Position numbers and translations under genes: made by a program
The notes under the pieces: model-generated
The model's database searches: none
What the model was told of the DNA's origin: nothing
The model's input: the letters and a program-made list of their open reading frames with translations, nothing else
Part shown: positions 27,601 to 38,900 of the stretch, in pieces
Numbering within the stretch: position 1 is the stretch's first letter
Layout of the letters: every line of letters starts with the position of its first letter
Source: Turnera subulata
Taxonomy: Eukaryota > Streptophyta > Magnoliopsida > Malpighiales > Passifloraceae
Length of the DNA stretch: 64,000 nucleotides
Direction: 5' to 3'
NCBI GenBank assembly: GCA_028386065.3
Contig: JAKUCV010001642.1
Span: 42,312-106,311 of the forward strand

Positions 27601-27830
27601 GCTTGGATTATTAGTAGTTCCAAAGTGCGCTACGCATATATAGACACCAAAAGAATGCGTTATATCTCATTTAACCACATGAGGAAAATCTTAGATACTC
27701 ATGTCAAAAAAAAAAAAAGCATGAGGAAAATCTGACATACTTTCGTTTTTATTTTGTCCCTATTGGGTATTACTGTATAAGAAAGTGATAGTCTTGTTAC
27801 AAGTGAGAGTCCGCTCCAACTAATGTCTAA
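24601..27830. other. AHL upstream region, no gene recognised
   Basis: This is upstream of the AHL gene and probably contains its promoter. It has several ACT/AGT triplet tracts (about 25121-25150, 25227-25240, 25466-25487 and 25606-25632), GA-repeats near 25094-25120 and a telomere-like GGGTTAGGGTTAGG at about 25259. Further along are a G-box-like GCACGTGC near 27080 and (CCCT)n near 27119-27138. The 165-codon frame at 26311-26808 shows no domain or splice context and is not called. Confidence 0.5.
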
Positions 27831-28209
27831 GACCATCTCCAGTCCCAGGCTCTATCTGAAGGCTTTATTATTGCCATGTCAGCGCCACATCAACGCCACA
27901 TCAGACAGAGCCTTCACTTACATTTAGAGCCTCTGATATCGTCCAATCATACAGGCTCTATTCGGAGGCTCTATTGAGGACCCATATGTATATTATATTA
28001 TTAATCTTACAAATATAATTTTTATTATATACAAATTAAATAATATAATAATAGAGGAAGTAGATAGAGGCAGGCTCTCCCGGTCTCTATTTTTGGAGAC
28101 GGTCTCTTCTATTCACAGAGCCTCTCATTTTCCTCCAGTGGTGAGACAGACTCTAAATTGCTGATATGGCAAATAGAGCCCTGTCATGAAGCCCACACTG
28201 GGGATGGTC
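27831..28209. mobile_element. Tourist/PIF-Harbinger-like MITE, 379 bp
   Basis: Flanked by TAA on both sides (27828-27830 and 28210-28212), a 3-bp target duplication of the PIF/Harbinger type. The left end GACCATCTCCAGTCCCAGGC matches the reverse complement of the right end, GACCATCCCCAGTGTGGGC. Subterminal GAGGCTCTAT/ATAGAGCC motifs recur in both orientations. No ORF is present, so it is non-autonomous. Confidence 0.75.
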
Positions 28210-31200
28210 TAAGAAATCTTACAAGTGGGTTTTGGTCTTGAAAGCCTGCTTTTTTCGACCATCAACCTTTTTTTCCTTGAATGGAAAAAAAAAGTAGAGT
28301 GGCTATATATATGATGATAGTATCATCCTGCAGTACTAGGCATACTAGCTAATTAGCTACTAGCAGCTACTAATATGGTGTGGCTAGGAGGGCTTAAAAT
28401 GGATTGGGGGTATAAATAGTGGGAGGGAGCAAGAAAGATTGTCAAATGAAGAACCGACATGAATGTGATTTGACTGCATCGTCAATGGTGCAATATGCTG
28501 TTGAATCGCAAACCGGGGCGTGTGGGCATGAGTGAGAGAGAGAGTAGAGCTAGGGAGAGGAAAGAACGTGGGTGGCGCTGACACTTTTTTTTTTAACAAA
28601 ATTGAGGAACTGACAATAATGTGAGCCAGAGAAGAGGCAGCAGGCAGGCTGCTTGCTTAAACCAACAACGACAATGTATATAGCACGAGCGGCACTTCTC
28701 TATATTATGCCAAAAAAATCTGCCTAGTATCTACTACTAGCAGTAGTGAGATTGGGACTAATTGAGGCCTTTGAATGAATTGGGATATGAATTGGAATGG
28801 AAGCTAGTAGTAGTACTAGTAAAGTGTTCATTTATTTAGGAGGGGGGGTATACTGCCACCAGAATCTCAATCACGCCCACGCCCTGAATCCCATGAACCC
28901 CCTTTGATGCGCTATGTCGGGCAATGCTGCATTCAATGCACCCCATTTGCCCTATTCTGCCATTTACCATTCACCACTTGTCCATCTCAATGTGCACCTG
29001 TATTTCTTCTGTGCATGCACAACACTCGATATTTCTAACGCACAAGAAGACCACTCTTGAAACAAAACCGATGGATATTGAGGGAGCATACTCCACTACT
29101 GAGACATATATTTATGACACCATCAGTAGCAGCAGTTCCCTCCCTCCTTCCTTCCTTCCTTCCTTTCTTTCTTTCTTTTCTTTTCTTTCCTTTCTTTTTT
29201 GAGTAAAATAATTCAACAATTTAAATTAAAGGAAAATGTAATTCCAATACCCTTACTAAATAAGGTATAGTAGGTAGTTAATAGTTGTACTATATAATAA
29301 CATCAATATGATATTTACCTAGCATGTTACTCTCGCGCTCTCAATAATCCAGCTCTTTAATTATTTGCCTTATCATCTTGAAGTTTGGTTTCATTAATAC
29401 TATAGTATATGTCAATTTGTAAGGGAGTAGTTTCAACTTGGACCAACCTGGTGATGATTGGACGATGGAGAATCCTATAGGGAGGTCTTCACCGGAACAA
29501 CCGGTCCGCTATCTTCTCGCTTCACGTTGCTTTCTTCATATCTCATCGGATTAGTAAGCCAACAAAACTTGTCTCTCTTCCTTTCAACCACAAGCAAACA
29601 AGGAAAACGACCTTAATATTAAATAATATAATAGTTAGTGATTCATATACAACAAACCGATCTCACCCTCTAATTAATGGCATACAAGCTAGCAAACAAA
29701 ATAAGTTGAATATAAAACTGTTTAATTATGGTTGTAATACACAACAAACCATCATTTTCTTAAGCAGTCAACGCTTCCACCGATCTCCTCCTAGGTACTG
29801 AATTCCAAGTTCGTCTTCCATTCCACAATTTTGCTACTTAACCTCTTCCCAATCTCACATATATGAGCAAGAGCAAGCAACAGAAAGGAAAAACAAATAT
29901 GTGGCTATCACGTCTAGGGTAACTTTATCTTTACTATTGTAGCACACTTGACCGTCTCCTTCTGGTTCAATTTCCACGTTACTACATGTATACATGCAAG
30001 AAGTCTTTTTCTTCAAAACATTTCTTATGTGTTTTGGAGTGCTACCTTTGCATCTCTAAAAGTTGCATCCTAAACAGTGTAACAAACGTATGGTTAATGA
30101 CAATAGCGGACCAAAGTTTATGCAAGAGATGAGCTACAGGTCAGTGTCTAACTAGATCCCAAAGTTGACATTTCCTATATGTATAGAATAAGAATGATAA
30201 TCTTGCTCATCTAATACATGCAAACTAAAGTCATTACTGATGATTTCTACCCGTCTAATTATATTTGTATGCCAATGAGATGAGCAAGATCTTTCCCTAG
30301 CGATGGCGTAATTTGATTTGATAAACAATTGGGACTGATAGTATGTTCAATCATAGATGTCTATTTATATATAAATGGTAAGAGACCGCTACTTAATTTA
30401 CTTGACCTGCAGGTTCTTCTATATATTGTAGGTTTGGAATATTTCGTATGATTGCAAATTGAAAGTTTTTGCTGTTTTGAGAGAAGGTAATTAATTAAGG
30501 ATTTTACCCGATGGTTCTCAAGTCCATCGAAACCAAGTTCAAACAAGTTGATCAGTCACGGGGTAACAGAAAGCTGAATTCAAAAAAACAAAAAGAGATA
30601 TTGATTTCTGTGAACATATCGCTAGTCTTATCAAGAAATTAAGACACAAGGCATAGTCTTGCCTTTGGAAAGAAGATAAAGTTAAACTACGAATCAAAGC
30701 AGAGAAAACTGCAGCGGCTTTGGTGCTAATGCAACATTTAAATATGGTTATCTAAATCAACTCCCTTTGATTAAACAAATGTTGCAGAATGAGACCCATT
30801 CTCCTGTCCAAAAATTAAACAAATATTTGAGTAAAGCTAATGGACCACATCAAAGGAAGAAAAAACACACCATCACTTCCATGTGAAGGTCACCTTAGCT
30901 ATTAGCTCTCTCTTCGAATCTAGCATAATATGTTTGTGTGTGTGCTCACTCTTTAAGAAGCCGCTTTTCACTCAAAGTGGCTTGAGATTGTTGCACATAC
31001 ATCTGCTTTTTTTCCTCCATGGGATGAAGAAGTAGTCCTATTGTATCAAAGCTTATGATCTTTAGTTAATTAATGGAATCGCCTAGAGCACTGGGAATAT
31101 TTTAGTGACTAAACAGCCGACCAAAACTCAGGTTCCCATGTGATTGATGGTGATTGATTTTTGGTATCGTCTCTTTTAGTCATCCCCATCACTTCATCAC

Positions 31201-32677
31201 CTTATTACATGATCGATGAAACAACTGTACAATTGGTAGCCTAATGTCAACTATTTCTTTTCCCATTGACCGGCAATTAGATGCAGGCCGTTTTGTTTTA
31301 TATGACAATTTTTTTAATTGGAAAAAACCTTTAGTTAACACTTTCTGATTAAAGGCACAAGACGACATCAATGCATGGACAGGGGGCCTCCTTAGTTGCA
31401 TTTTGTTGTACCAAGAAATGTCAACCTCGCTAGTTGCTTAAATCATTTACGGGCACAAAGTTGAATACTTTGTAATCAAATTAATTAAACACCATAATAA
31501 TTTGCCAGCTACCCGAACAAGGAACCAGCTAGGGCCACAAAATTGTACCGCTAGAAATTTCAGTTACTGACTAGAAAACGGTTTTGTAGAGAAGCCATGG
31601 GTTTCCTTTTGTTTTTTATGACCATATTCTTAACATTTGCCACTTATTTTAACTTACTAGGTGAACCAAACTCTGAACCGTGGTTTGCTGAGATGTTCCT
31701 TAAAAAATATGGTAATTCCTACATATTTGGGAGTGCAGATAAGTACTACAATTAGATTTTTCTGAAACAAGTTGTTAGTTAATTATGAAAATAAAATATG
31801 GTTGATGATGTGAGAATGGATTAAGAATTCTCCATGAAATAGAACGTCGTCCCCTATTAAGTTAATATATGATTTGTATTGTATTGTTTCTTTCGCATTC
31901 TTAAAAAGTTGTCAATGCATGAGAAAGAGTAGTTTTGTGTTGGATTTCTGCTTGACTTATACAAGATTGCCGTTGAAAGACATGATAAATGATTATGAAA
32001 GCTAAAATATTCGAGTTATCCTAAACCAAGCAAGAAAGCAGAATGATTGTAGTCGACATGCACAGCCAAAGTACAGCAAAAGCATAGCACAATATTTATT
32101 CATCCACCATAAATAACTCATTAAAAAAGCAAAATCAACTCTTGGGGTGTGAAATCAGAGAAAACTAAATCAACCTTTTCATGAAAACACACAATCAAGA
32201 GTTTTAACATTTAAAAATTCCTAAATACTTGAGCTTTCCCCAACCTTTTCTTTGGTTAGGCAACTTGCCTAAAATTATAAGTTGGCATCCAACATAGATC
32301 ATACGAGCAAAATGTAATCAGCCATTGGTGAGGCTGCACTGGCTGCTCCATATCTTTGACCAACTCAAAGATAGAGAGGAGAACAAATCCTGTTTTATGT
32401 TAATCATAGACATTTTTTCACTGTGAAACTTTTTGCACTTCAGCTTCTCTCCAGTTGTTTTCCTGTTACAGCAGAATTTAATTTAGTGATTTTTAATATT
32501 TTATTCACTCTCCTCCCAATCAGCTGAATATTCCCAGAAAAATATATTTTATTAATATTGGCAAAATTATTAATTGGGTTCGAGATTCTGACAAGTGAAA
32601 CGAATAAAATTCCCGATTCGTACGCGGGGTGAAACAAAATCGTGGACCAGTAGCAGCCCATTCGATACAAAGGAGCC
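28210..32677. other. Gene-poor intergenic DNA
   Basis: No supported gene. It contains a pyrimidine microsatellite at about 29138-29195 (CCTT, CTTT and CTTTT runs), a short hairpin at about 30958-30983 (AAGCCGCTTT/AAAGTGGCTT) and an orphan TATA box listed separately. I inspected it for conserved plant microRNA sequences and tRNA B-boxes and saw none. Confidence 0.45.
28411..28419 (+). promoter_or_regulatory. Orphan TATA box
   Basis: GGGGGTATAAATAGTGGGAG is a strong plant TATA context, yet no protein-coding frame or recognisable RNA follows on the plus strand. It could drive a noncoding transcript or be chance. Confidence 0.25.
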
Positions 32678-32880
32678 CAGCTGAATGTTAAAAGGAAAAG
32701 AGAGCCCAATTCGTCCAAACATAGTCCCTTCCTATCAAAGCCAGCTGAATGTTAAAAAGGAAAAGAGAGCCCAAGTTTCTCAAACAAGGCTACTCAGCAT
32801 CAAAGCTCACTTGGATGTTAAAAAAAGGACAAGCGAGCCCAATTCTGTCAAACGAAGCCCGTATTGAAGGCACGCTGGCT
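32678..32880. repeat. Three-unit 64-66 bp tandem repeat
   Basis: Units begin near 32678, 32742 and 32808. Each contains AGCTGAATGTTAAAAGGAAA (third copy: CTTGGATGTTAAAAAAAGGA), then AGAGCCCAATT and TCAAAC/TCCAAAC. Unit similarity is roughly three quarters. Open frames pass through it, but I see no evidence that they are coding. Confidence 0.75.
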
Positions 32881-33854
32881 TTTCAATATTTTGATCATGC
32901 GGCACCGTTTGACTGGACCATAGCGTTTAAGCTTTTCGCGGAATGGTCCAACGTGGCAAGTGGGAATAAATGAGTGTGCATTAAGCGCTTAGTCGTTTGA
33001 AACATCAAATGACAGGACATTCGTTTCATGACTTGGTTTGCTTGCATCAGCCAAATGTTAATTCAATCAAGGGCTAACATAAACAGCTTGTTTGAGGTTT
33101 GGTAAGAAGGAAAAATCTATGGAGAACCTCTTGAATGGAGGAGGGAGGCGATACAAAATTTCCAATTCCAGTGGTTGACCAAATCAAACAACCTCAATTA
33201 TTGTTTATACAGTAGAAGAAAAGGGCAAAGGGTAGGTGATAATCATATCTTTGTTTGCTTGTGATGTGTCAGTTTCCCAAGTGTCTGCTCAAGGTTTCCT
33301 TGCTCCTACAAGACTTCAATCAATAGATACGAACTAGACAAAAGAAGAAGGTCCCATTTCCGTTTAGGTGTTGTTTGCAAGGCAATTGCTTCTCTCGATT
33401 GAAGCGAGACCCCCCCTGATATTTGTACCATGTGACTGAAAGTTCACTCTCTCGCCTTTAAAACATGTAGTAAAAGGTTTCAAGATTTTGCAAAAATTTA
33501 GATGCCGATAAGAAAATCTCCTCCCTCCTCACATAATGAGCTGCTCTTTTGGCAGAATAAAGAAAATAAAGAAAAACCAGCCTTCTACATGTGTGGTTGT
33601 CATGGAGTCCTCTTCAGCTTACCAAAGATGCAAGAAAGTAGTAATCTATCTCCAGTTCTGCTTCCATTCATCATTTGCATTTACATTCTTATTTCAGTCT
33701 CTAACATATGCATATATGCCTTGAGAAAGCAAACGGCAAAATGGAGAAAAAAACAACACATATACAGTAACCTAATCCAATGAACAGTACATAATGATAA
33801 ACTAACCCATTAAAATACAGATCAATTGCTGTTGGATGGTGATGTGTTGATGAT
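32881..33854. other. Intergenic, downstream of the calmodulin-like gene
   Basis: This holds the 3' UTR side of the minus-strand CML gene and AT-rich spacer. I see no other feature. Confidence 0.5.
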
Positions 33855-34502
33855 CTACATAGTACCTGCTGCCATCATTGATTGGAATTCATGAAAGTCC
33901 ACGAAGCCATCCCCATCCCTGTCAACACCTCTAATCATGCGCCTGCAATCCTGAAGGCTGCATTTCTTGCATCCAAGGTTAACCAGAACCCTTTGTAACT
34001 CCCTAGCCGAGATCAGTCCGTTCCTGTCTGCATCAAATATTAGAAAAGCCTCCATAAGAACATCATCATCTTCCTCTACTACACCAGTACTAGTACTACT
34101 ACCGCCGCGTTTCCTGTCATGATTTACAGCACCCACAAATTCATCTACATCGATCAGCCCATCTCCATCACAATCCATTTGTCTAACCATTCTCTCGGCT
34201 TCCCACATAGCTTTTGACCTGTCATCACACCCGAGGCACAAAAGCACTTCACTCAGCTCGTGTGGAGATATCTTGCCGTCCCCGTTCTCGTCTATGAACT
34301 TGAAGACTTGTTTGAACTGGCTGGTTACTTCCATGGCCGCGAAGGATGATGGAGTTAAGCAATCAAAGCTGGAAGGAGACAACCTCCTCCTATTCTTGTT
34401 TCTCTTGCATTTACCCGCTTTCTCTGCGGTTGTTGCATGATGAAGAAGGGTTTTGGCTCCCCCGTTTAGAGGGCTCAAGCAAGCTTTGAAACAATCCAGC
34501 AT
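33855..34502 (-). CDS. Calmodulin-like protein with four EF-hands
   Basis: Intronless, 215 residues. Four canonical 12-residue calcium loops are visible: DENGDGKISPHE (71-82), DCDGDGLIDVDE (110-121), DADRNGLISARE (157-168) and DRDGDGFVDFHE (194-205). All have Asp at position 1, Gly at 6 and Glu at 12, so all four should bind calcium. The N-terminal ~57 residues are a basic, Ser-rich extension (KCKRNKNRRR). A Met at 57 (MEVTSQFKQVF) would give a compact protein starting just before EF-1. A poly-Ser/Thr/Gly and acidic linker separates the two EF-hand pairs. Plant CMLs are calcium sensors acting in stress and developmental signalling. The exact CML number cannot be assigned. Confidence 0.9.
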   Translation of the reverse strand: MLDCFKACLSPLNGGAKTLLHHATTAEKAGKCKRNKNRRRLSPSSFDCLTPSSFAAMEVTSQFKQVFKFIDENGDGKISPHELSEVLLCLGCDDRSKAMWEAERMVRQMDCDGDGLIDVDEFVGAVNHDRKRGGSSTSTGVVEEDDDVLMEAFLIFDADRNGLISARELQRVLVNLGCKKCSLQDCRRMIRGVDRDGDGFVDFHEFQSMMAAGTM

Positions 34503-35989
34503 AGGTTTTTGTTTTTGTTTGTGTGTGTGTGTGGAGATGGTGGAGTGATAAAGAAGAGTTGTGGAATAGTAATAGACTGCTGATGATGGCAGTTGGCTAG
34601 ATAGGAAGGAAATCTTGAAAATTCCAAGTTTACTGATTCCAAGTTTACTGATTGTCTGCTTGCAATAATTTTATGGGCACAGGCCTGAAATTAAGGCCCT
34701 ACGCGAGGAGCGGACAACAACCCTTGTACTTCTCGTGAGTGTCTTCTTCATAGGTTTCCCTCCTCAGGATTTTTTTCATTGAAAGAAAAGACGGGTTTAA
34801 CGCTGGGTTGATCAAGTCGCGTCCGGTGAATGCCAAGAGAATTGAAATGTAGCAAAACGTGCCGGCATAGTTCGTTCTCAGAAGCATATGGTCCACCATG
34901 TTATTTATCATTTATCTGTACTCTCCGTAACCACAGGAGCATATCAAATGGACGGCAACATACAAAAAGATAAGAGATGTTCTTTTATGGGACCATAAGA
35001 ATACGAGGATACATGATCATGAGGTTTCATATTTATTTTTGCTTTCCGGTTTGATCGTGTTACTCAATTTGAATTGAAGAACATTTTAACACTCAAAGAT
35101 TCCGCTAACAAAACTTTGGACCCTTCTATCACCACACACTCTAGTGAATCTCAAGTAAAAACCAAACGGCCAATTTAAAGGTTTCAGCTTACAGCTAATA
35201 TGCATCGGGGTAAATTGCAGTGGGGGCCCCCGGTTAACATAACCTTCAGCCATAAAAAAATTTAACTTATAACTCTTGTTCAGAACTCATCCAATTACAT
35301 GATAAATTTATTTTTCTTTCGAGTAATAGTTCATTTTATAATAGGAACAGTACAACCCATTATAGAGTATGCATTCTCAGTTACATGCGACATCAACCAA
35401 CAAAAAATCAACCACTGACCTTCACATTCAAGGAAAACCACGAGTAGTGATTTCTTTCAGTGGCAATCCACCTGAGAAAAGTTCTTGGTTCGTTCTAGAA
35501 CACAAACAATAATGGACTTCGAAACCTGACCCAAATTCAGCTCGAAGAAGAATGAAAGGCAATCTAGATAATTCCATAGAAAGGTATAGAATATCATCAT
35601 AAAAAAATGCCATAGAAACAGGAATCACTACCTGACCGGAGAGATCTCTACGTTACATGCTGAAGAATAGGAAAATTTTCATTTTTACATGGTACTGTCT
35701 AAACCGTAAGTAAAAGAGCAAAGAAGGAAAAAAAAAATATTTTGACTAGAATACAACAAAACTCCTGGCAATGTCTTTGAATTCTGAACAGAGGACCACG
35801 CATCCTCCTTAATAAACTATAGAAGGTTTGGAAGACTAGCTAATCCAAAATGATGGCTAAACTCTTCGTACACTACCAACCTATAACTCGAATCGATTAT
35901 AATAAATGCAAGGTTGAAGGAAAAGAAAATGAGGAAATCAGATAGAAGAAGTATGAAGCATCCCAAAGTGTGGTCTGACCTCGCCAATA
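34503..35989. other. Intergenic between CML and BIG genes
   Basis: Contains the CML 5' side, with a GT-repeat at about 34518-34532, and the BIG 3' UTR. A 15-bp direct tandem repeat (ATTCCAAGTTTACTG) lies at about 34620-34649. The 70-codon minus frame at 34699-34911 has no recognisable motif. Confidence 0.5.
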
Positions 35990-38900
35990 TTAACAAGACC
36001 GGAGCAAAACTGGACCCACCGATGAGTTAAGCATATCGCTAAGAGCCACCTGGACCTCATTTGACCCGTGTTCACAGCTTATCAAGTTTGAAAGAAGGGG
36101 AAAGAAACAAGTCAAGTTCTTCTCGAAGGAAGCATCTCCCAAACTACAAATAGCCTGGAGAGTTGCCACAATAAGAGGGGCACGAGCAGCCAATTCCCTC
36201 CGTTTTCCAGAACCTAAAGGAATTGACCACTGAGAGTCCCCAGAGGTAGAATTAGATGTCTGTCCAGAGCCGGAAGTTTCAATATAAAACTGTAAAACCT
36301 CTAGACAAATTTTGACCAGACAGGATTCCACTTCTGCTTCATCATAACTTTGAGGCCTGTCCACTATGAGATTTTGTAAGAATGTGAGGCAAATTTGATA
36401 AGACTCATTCTCCAGGCGTAACAGGGGAGGATCTTGCATTTGAGTCATGGAACCAAACTCCTGTAACTTAGAACGTAACGAGGTGTTTGTGTTAATACCA
36501 TGAGCATGCAATGCCACGTCATGCAAAGCTTCGAAGAGAACCAATGTACTTTTTGCCGAAAGTCGTGGCCGATACATGTTGTAGATCTCCATCACCGCCT
36601 GTAAAAACAGAATTCTCAAAATGACATGCATAAAATAGAAGTTTTACCTTTGCAGACAATACATACATGTTATGCAATGAACCAAAAGCTTTCTTCAGAC
36701 TTAACATGGACACTGCAGCCTAAACTCTTTAATCCTATAATTTGCCAAACATTCACAGTTAAAAGTAACCTCAATAATTTAGACAATAATACTCATTTTG
36801 TTGCAACTCTAACCCAAATCATATTTGGCAATGAAGCAGACAGTTAAAACAGGGTACAAGCTGAAATTTTTGGAGCTCATCTATGCATCTTGAAGAAGTG
36901 CCATAAAAGAAGAAAAAAAGAAGAATTTGTTAGCCTAGAAAACTTAGATTAGAGACAATAATATCGACATAATCCGACAGTTCTCAATCTCATATCACCC
37001 CCCTTATATTAACTTGTCATTAACATCCAGTTTCAGGACATGCTCTTGCACGCTGTAAAAAGGAATAAATTAAAATAAAAGGCTAGAGTAGAATGGTTAA
37101 AGGTGGCTAGATTTTGCATCAAAAAGTTTGATTCAAGAAAAAAGAAACTATTTTGATTCAAGAAAAAAGAAACTATCCTAGAAATAATTATTGAACTCGT
37201 TCAAATGCCAGGCATGAGGCAATCAACATTGATTGTCACCAAATAAAACACCAAGTGAGAACATGCAAGTCACAGATCTACACCATCACCTGATTCAACG
37301 TCCATAAAATGAAATGTATAACTTGAAAAAGCTCTATAGCATAGAGAAAAAAGTGAAACCAACCTGAATTAACAAAAGTTGAACAGCAGCTCGACATTTC
37401 GCATCAGAGATCGAAGCATATAAGCGGCGTGTCATCAATCTCTCTGAATCTTCATCTGTTGAACCAGTTCCCACATTCTGTCCCGATAATCCGTGCCCTT
37501 GGGTCCTGGCCATGGAATCCTCATTAACAAGGAAAGAAAAATCAGGAAGTGTTGCATTTGCTGCTTCTTTTAGTGACAAAACTACTTCCAGCCACTTCTC
37601 CTCTGAAAATAGATCACCGGCATTGCTCATCAGACGGACAAAGGCCGCAATACCAATACCAGCAAGGCTTTGGTGAGGGCGCCTAATAAAACTAACCAGA
37701 AGCATCAGCACCTTCCTCAAGAGTGGATTGACAGTGGTATAGAATTTCACGAAAAGATCTACAACCAGTTGTAGAGCCAATGTACATGTCTCATAAAGCC
37801 AGGCATCTTGCTCGAGCTCACCAGCACCATCATCAATGGCCTCTCCAGGAGAGTCACCCCCAGTTGGATCAATGGCATGCCTTACATAGTCAAATATTGG
37901 GAATAAGACAGACTCAAAAACTCGTTCCCATAATGGTAGAGAGAAAAGGTGCCCATGGTTGCGTAGAGTTTCAAACAGCACTTGCAAGGCACTCTTCCTA
38001 ATCTCAGGCCTAGGGTCAAAGCTAAGTTCTGATAAACCTGCACCACAGGGAAAAATGACTTACCAACATAATCCTGCAAACACTGGCAATTCAGAAGAAA
38101 ATGGGTGAAAGAAAGTTTTTCAACTGAAGTACCATCAAATGCTTAGCAATAGGAAACACCACCATACAATTAACTTACCTGCCAATAAAGGGAACCAGAA
38201 ATAGAGATGCTCTTCCTTATCAGCAATTTCTCCATTATCTTGTCTCCCATCTTTTCCAGTCTGAGGAGAAGGTGGAGACACTTTCCCAAATGACTCCTTG
38301 TCTTTATTCCTCGATGAAGATCCAAGGTCTCCTTGTGCAAGTTTTGTGGCACAGAAACGAAGAAAACCAATTGCATTGAGACTGATATCCTTGTTGAATC
38401 GGCTGTTGGTAAATGCAATCAAGCAATTCACACAATCAGTAAAGGTTGTTGTTTCCGTCTCCGTGATGTATGGGAAGTAGTCTCGAATAATCTTTTCAAT
38501 TATTTCAAAGGCCAAGAGTACAATGTTTTTGTGATCATCATAAGCTGCTGTGGTGAAAACCTGAATACAATAATGTTAGTTAATAAATGACTGAATGGCA
38601 AACCAACAAAATCACCAAATACCAAGAAAAGAGTTGTCACAAAGTAAGGAATTGGCAAATTTCATACCATGAACATGCTCTTCCATCCAGATTTAACATT
38701 GTTGACACGAGACAAAACCATCTGGGAGACACATCTGATAATCAATTCTCTGATTTCAACAGCACTGCTTTTACGCATGACAATCACAAACGGCTTCATA
38801 AATTCATTCTGAAAGTTGTAGTTAGCCAACTCTTCTCGTTCCAAGAATTTCATAGAAAGTTGGCGCAAAGAATCCATTGCAAATATTGCAATTGAAAGAT

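Noticed and set aside
30925..30990. GTGCTCACTCT resembling the complement of miR156
   Set aside because: The match stops after 11 bases and the flanks do not fold into a MIR156-type precursor; the small AAGCCGCTTT hairpin beside it is unrelated.
34699..34911. 70-codon minus frame between CML and BIG
   Set aside because: No domain, no TATA or splice context, and not needed by either neighbour gene model.
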